Shown here: positions 5,311-6,466 of the stretch, in pieces
How positions within the stretch are numbered: the stretch's first letter is position 1
Layout of the letters: the number at the start of each line of letters is the position of its first letter
Assembly: GCA_902462665.1 (NCBI GenBank)
Contig: CABQCM010000090.1
Span: 1-6,466, forward strand
Direction of reading: 5' to 3'
From: an uncultured Oscillospiraceae bacterium
GTDB taxonomy: Bacteria > Bacillota > Clostridia > Oscillospirales > Acutalibacteraceae
Length of the DNA: 6,466 nt
Notes under the pieces: model-generated
Database searches by the model: none
What the model saw: only the letters and a program-made list of their open reading frames with translations
Told to the model about the DNA's origin: nothing
Program-made: the position numbers and the translations under genes

Positions 5311-6466
5311 ATGAAAACATCCGCCCCTCGCGCTAACCTTCCTCTGACGTGGTACAGCCCCGACCTGCGACGCAGGCTGTCGCTGTGCCTGTCCTACGTT
5401 GCGTCCATGCTCGACGCAGACCGGCAGGGCGAGCCTTTTTTCGGTGCAGACCGCGACGCCGATGGATTCGCAACCGCCCACCATGCGCTCGAAATCGGCA
5501 TTCCCCATGTAACCGGCCGCGCCTTGGACATTATCTACGGCATCGAGCACACCATCGGCGAAACCATTGATCCCATTGTGGAGGACATCTATTCGTCCTA
5601 TCTTTATTCCTGCTGCGATCTGGAGGATTTCCTTCCGGTCTACTTTGATCCGAAGCGGGAGGAGAAACCCTATGTGGAGTTCCACAATTTGCGCGAATGC
5701 CTGGAGGCGCTGGTCTGGCGCATCCGTGTGCGGGGGGACGAGCGCGCCGCGCGGGTGGCGTCCGGCATGATGGACACGCTGCTTGCCCTGACCAACCCGC
5801 AGACCCGCTCTCTTGACGCGGGGTCGCTCATCGGCCTTTCTCCCGAAAAGGCGGAAAAATTCGAGCGCATCGGTATTCCCCTGACCATGACTCAGGGCCG
5901 GCTGGTCGGCCCGCTGGTGCTGTATTATAACCAGACCGCCGATAAGCGCGCCCTCACGCTGGCCGGATGGTACGCCGAAGAAACTCTAAACCGCTGTTTT
6001 GAGGATACGGGGTTGCTGCGCGATGCGGCCCACAATCACGTGCATTCCATTACCTGCACCCTGTCGGGAATTCTGTCCTACGCCATGCTGACCGGTCGGG
6101 AGGATATGATACAAAAGGTGGAGCGTATTGTCACGGTAGGGTTGCGTGACGCGATGTCCACCTACGGTTACTGCAAAGAGCAGCTTTGGCTCGAAAGCGA
6201 ACAGGGAGAATCCAATCAGGTAGGCGATCTCATTCAGATTTTTCTGATGCTGGCTTCGCGGGGGAGGCAGGCGCAGTGGTATCATCGCGTCGAATGCGCA
6301 CTACGCGGCGGGATTTTCCCCGCCCAGGTCGTCGATGTGGATTTTATGGGGAATCACCCCGCGCCTACGACCGACGCCCAGCGCGATATGGCCGACCGGG
6401 CGGTGGGAGGCTTTGGCTTTCCCAATCCCACCTGCCTGATGTGTACCCCCTGCCAGCCGGTCAATA
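5311..6466 (+). CDS. Putative six-hairpin glycoside hydrolase, distant GH127/DUF1680 relative (C-terminus missing)
   Basis: The frame stays open from the ATG at 5311 to the window edge, giving 385 residues of a longer protein. Codon use matches the rhamnosidase and there is no signal peptide, so the product is probably cytoplasmic. The sequence alternates amphipathic helices and short turns, as in (alpha/alpha)6 barrels: FHNLRECLEALVWRIRV (124-140), QGRLVGPLVLYYNQTADKRALTLA (195-218), HVHSITCTLSGILSYAMLTG (243-262), and GESNQVGDLIQIFLMLASRG (299-318) followed by HRVECALRGGIFPAQ (325-339). The last two segments resemble the GH127 stretch containing E-x-C and the following 'ER.LYN' helix, and CLMCTPCQPVN (375-385) falls where GH127 has CCPPN. 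This family call is from recall of patterns, not alignment. The E-x-C position appears to read E-S-N here (300-302), so the zinc site may differ. Standing after a rhamnosidase, it likely acts on the same glycan. Confidence 0.6.
   Translation, partial: MKTSAPRANLPLTWYSPDLRRRLSLCLSYVASMLDADRQGEPFFGADRDADGFATAHHALEIGIPHVTGRALDIIYGIEHTIGETIDPIVEDIYSSYLYSCCDLEDFLPVYFDPKREEKPYVEFHNLRECLEALVWRIRVRGDERAARVASGMMDTLLALTNPQTRSLDAGSLIGLSPEKAEKFERIGIPLTMTQGRLVGPLVLYYNQTADKRALTLAGWYAEETLNRCFEDTGLLRDAAHNHVHSITCTLSGILSYAMLTGREDMIQKVERIVTVGLRDAMSTYGYCKEQLWLESEQGESNQVGDLIQIFLMLASRGRQAQWYHRVECALRGGIFPAQVVDVDFMGNHPAPTTDAQRDMADRAVGGFGFPNPTCLMCTPCQPVN

Overview
The window looks like chromosomal DNA of a GC-rich, anaerobic Firmicute, most likely a gut Clostridium relative of the Oscillospiraceae/Ruminococcaceae type. 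This is inferred from strong GGAGG-like ribosome binding sites, GC-rich third codon positions from about position 640 onward, and a cytoplasmic GH78 rhamnosidase in a glycan-use operon. No marker gene fixes the taxonomy.

Positions 1 to about 640 are AT-rich and unlike the rest. They hold the N-terminus of an XRE-family repressor on the minus strand, running off the left edge. Upstream of it lies a candidate promoter with a perfect 15-bp dyad that looks like an autoregulatory operator. Next come about 300 bases with no convincing gene but with two inverted repeats in pseudoknot topology (443-486). A 37-codon ORF with host-like codon use (642-755) follows, then a cluster of TTCCA/TGGAA inverted repeats. 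A good sigma-A-type promoter (825-853) begins the GC-rich part.

Positions 932-2773 form a two-gene plus-strand unit: an alpha/beta-hydrolase of the monoacylglycerol lipase/lysophospholipase type (S33-like), then a TtcA-like PP-loop ATPase for tRNA thiolation. Only 24 nt separate them. A small GC hairpin followed by six Ts lies in the leader and could attenuate transcription.

Positions 2774-3090 are a noncoding gap with mutually exclusive hairpins. After it comes a second plus-strand unit: a GH78 alpha-L-rhamnosidase with its recognisable catalytic residues intact, then, 36 nt later, an incomplete gene running off the right edge. The first 385 residues of that gene look like a poorly described relative of the GH127 (DUF1680) six-hairpin glycosidases. 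Together they suggest intracellular breakdown of rhamnose-containing plant oligosaccharides (rhamnogalacturonan fragments or rhamnosylated flavonoids). The least described element is this last gene, which seems to keep the fold but not the standard GH127 zinc/cysteine site.
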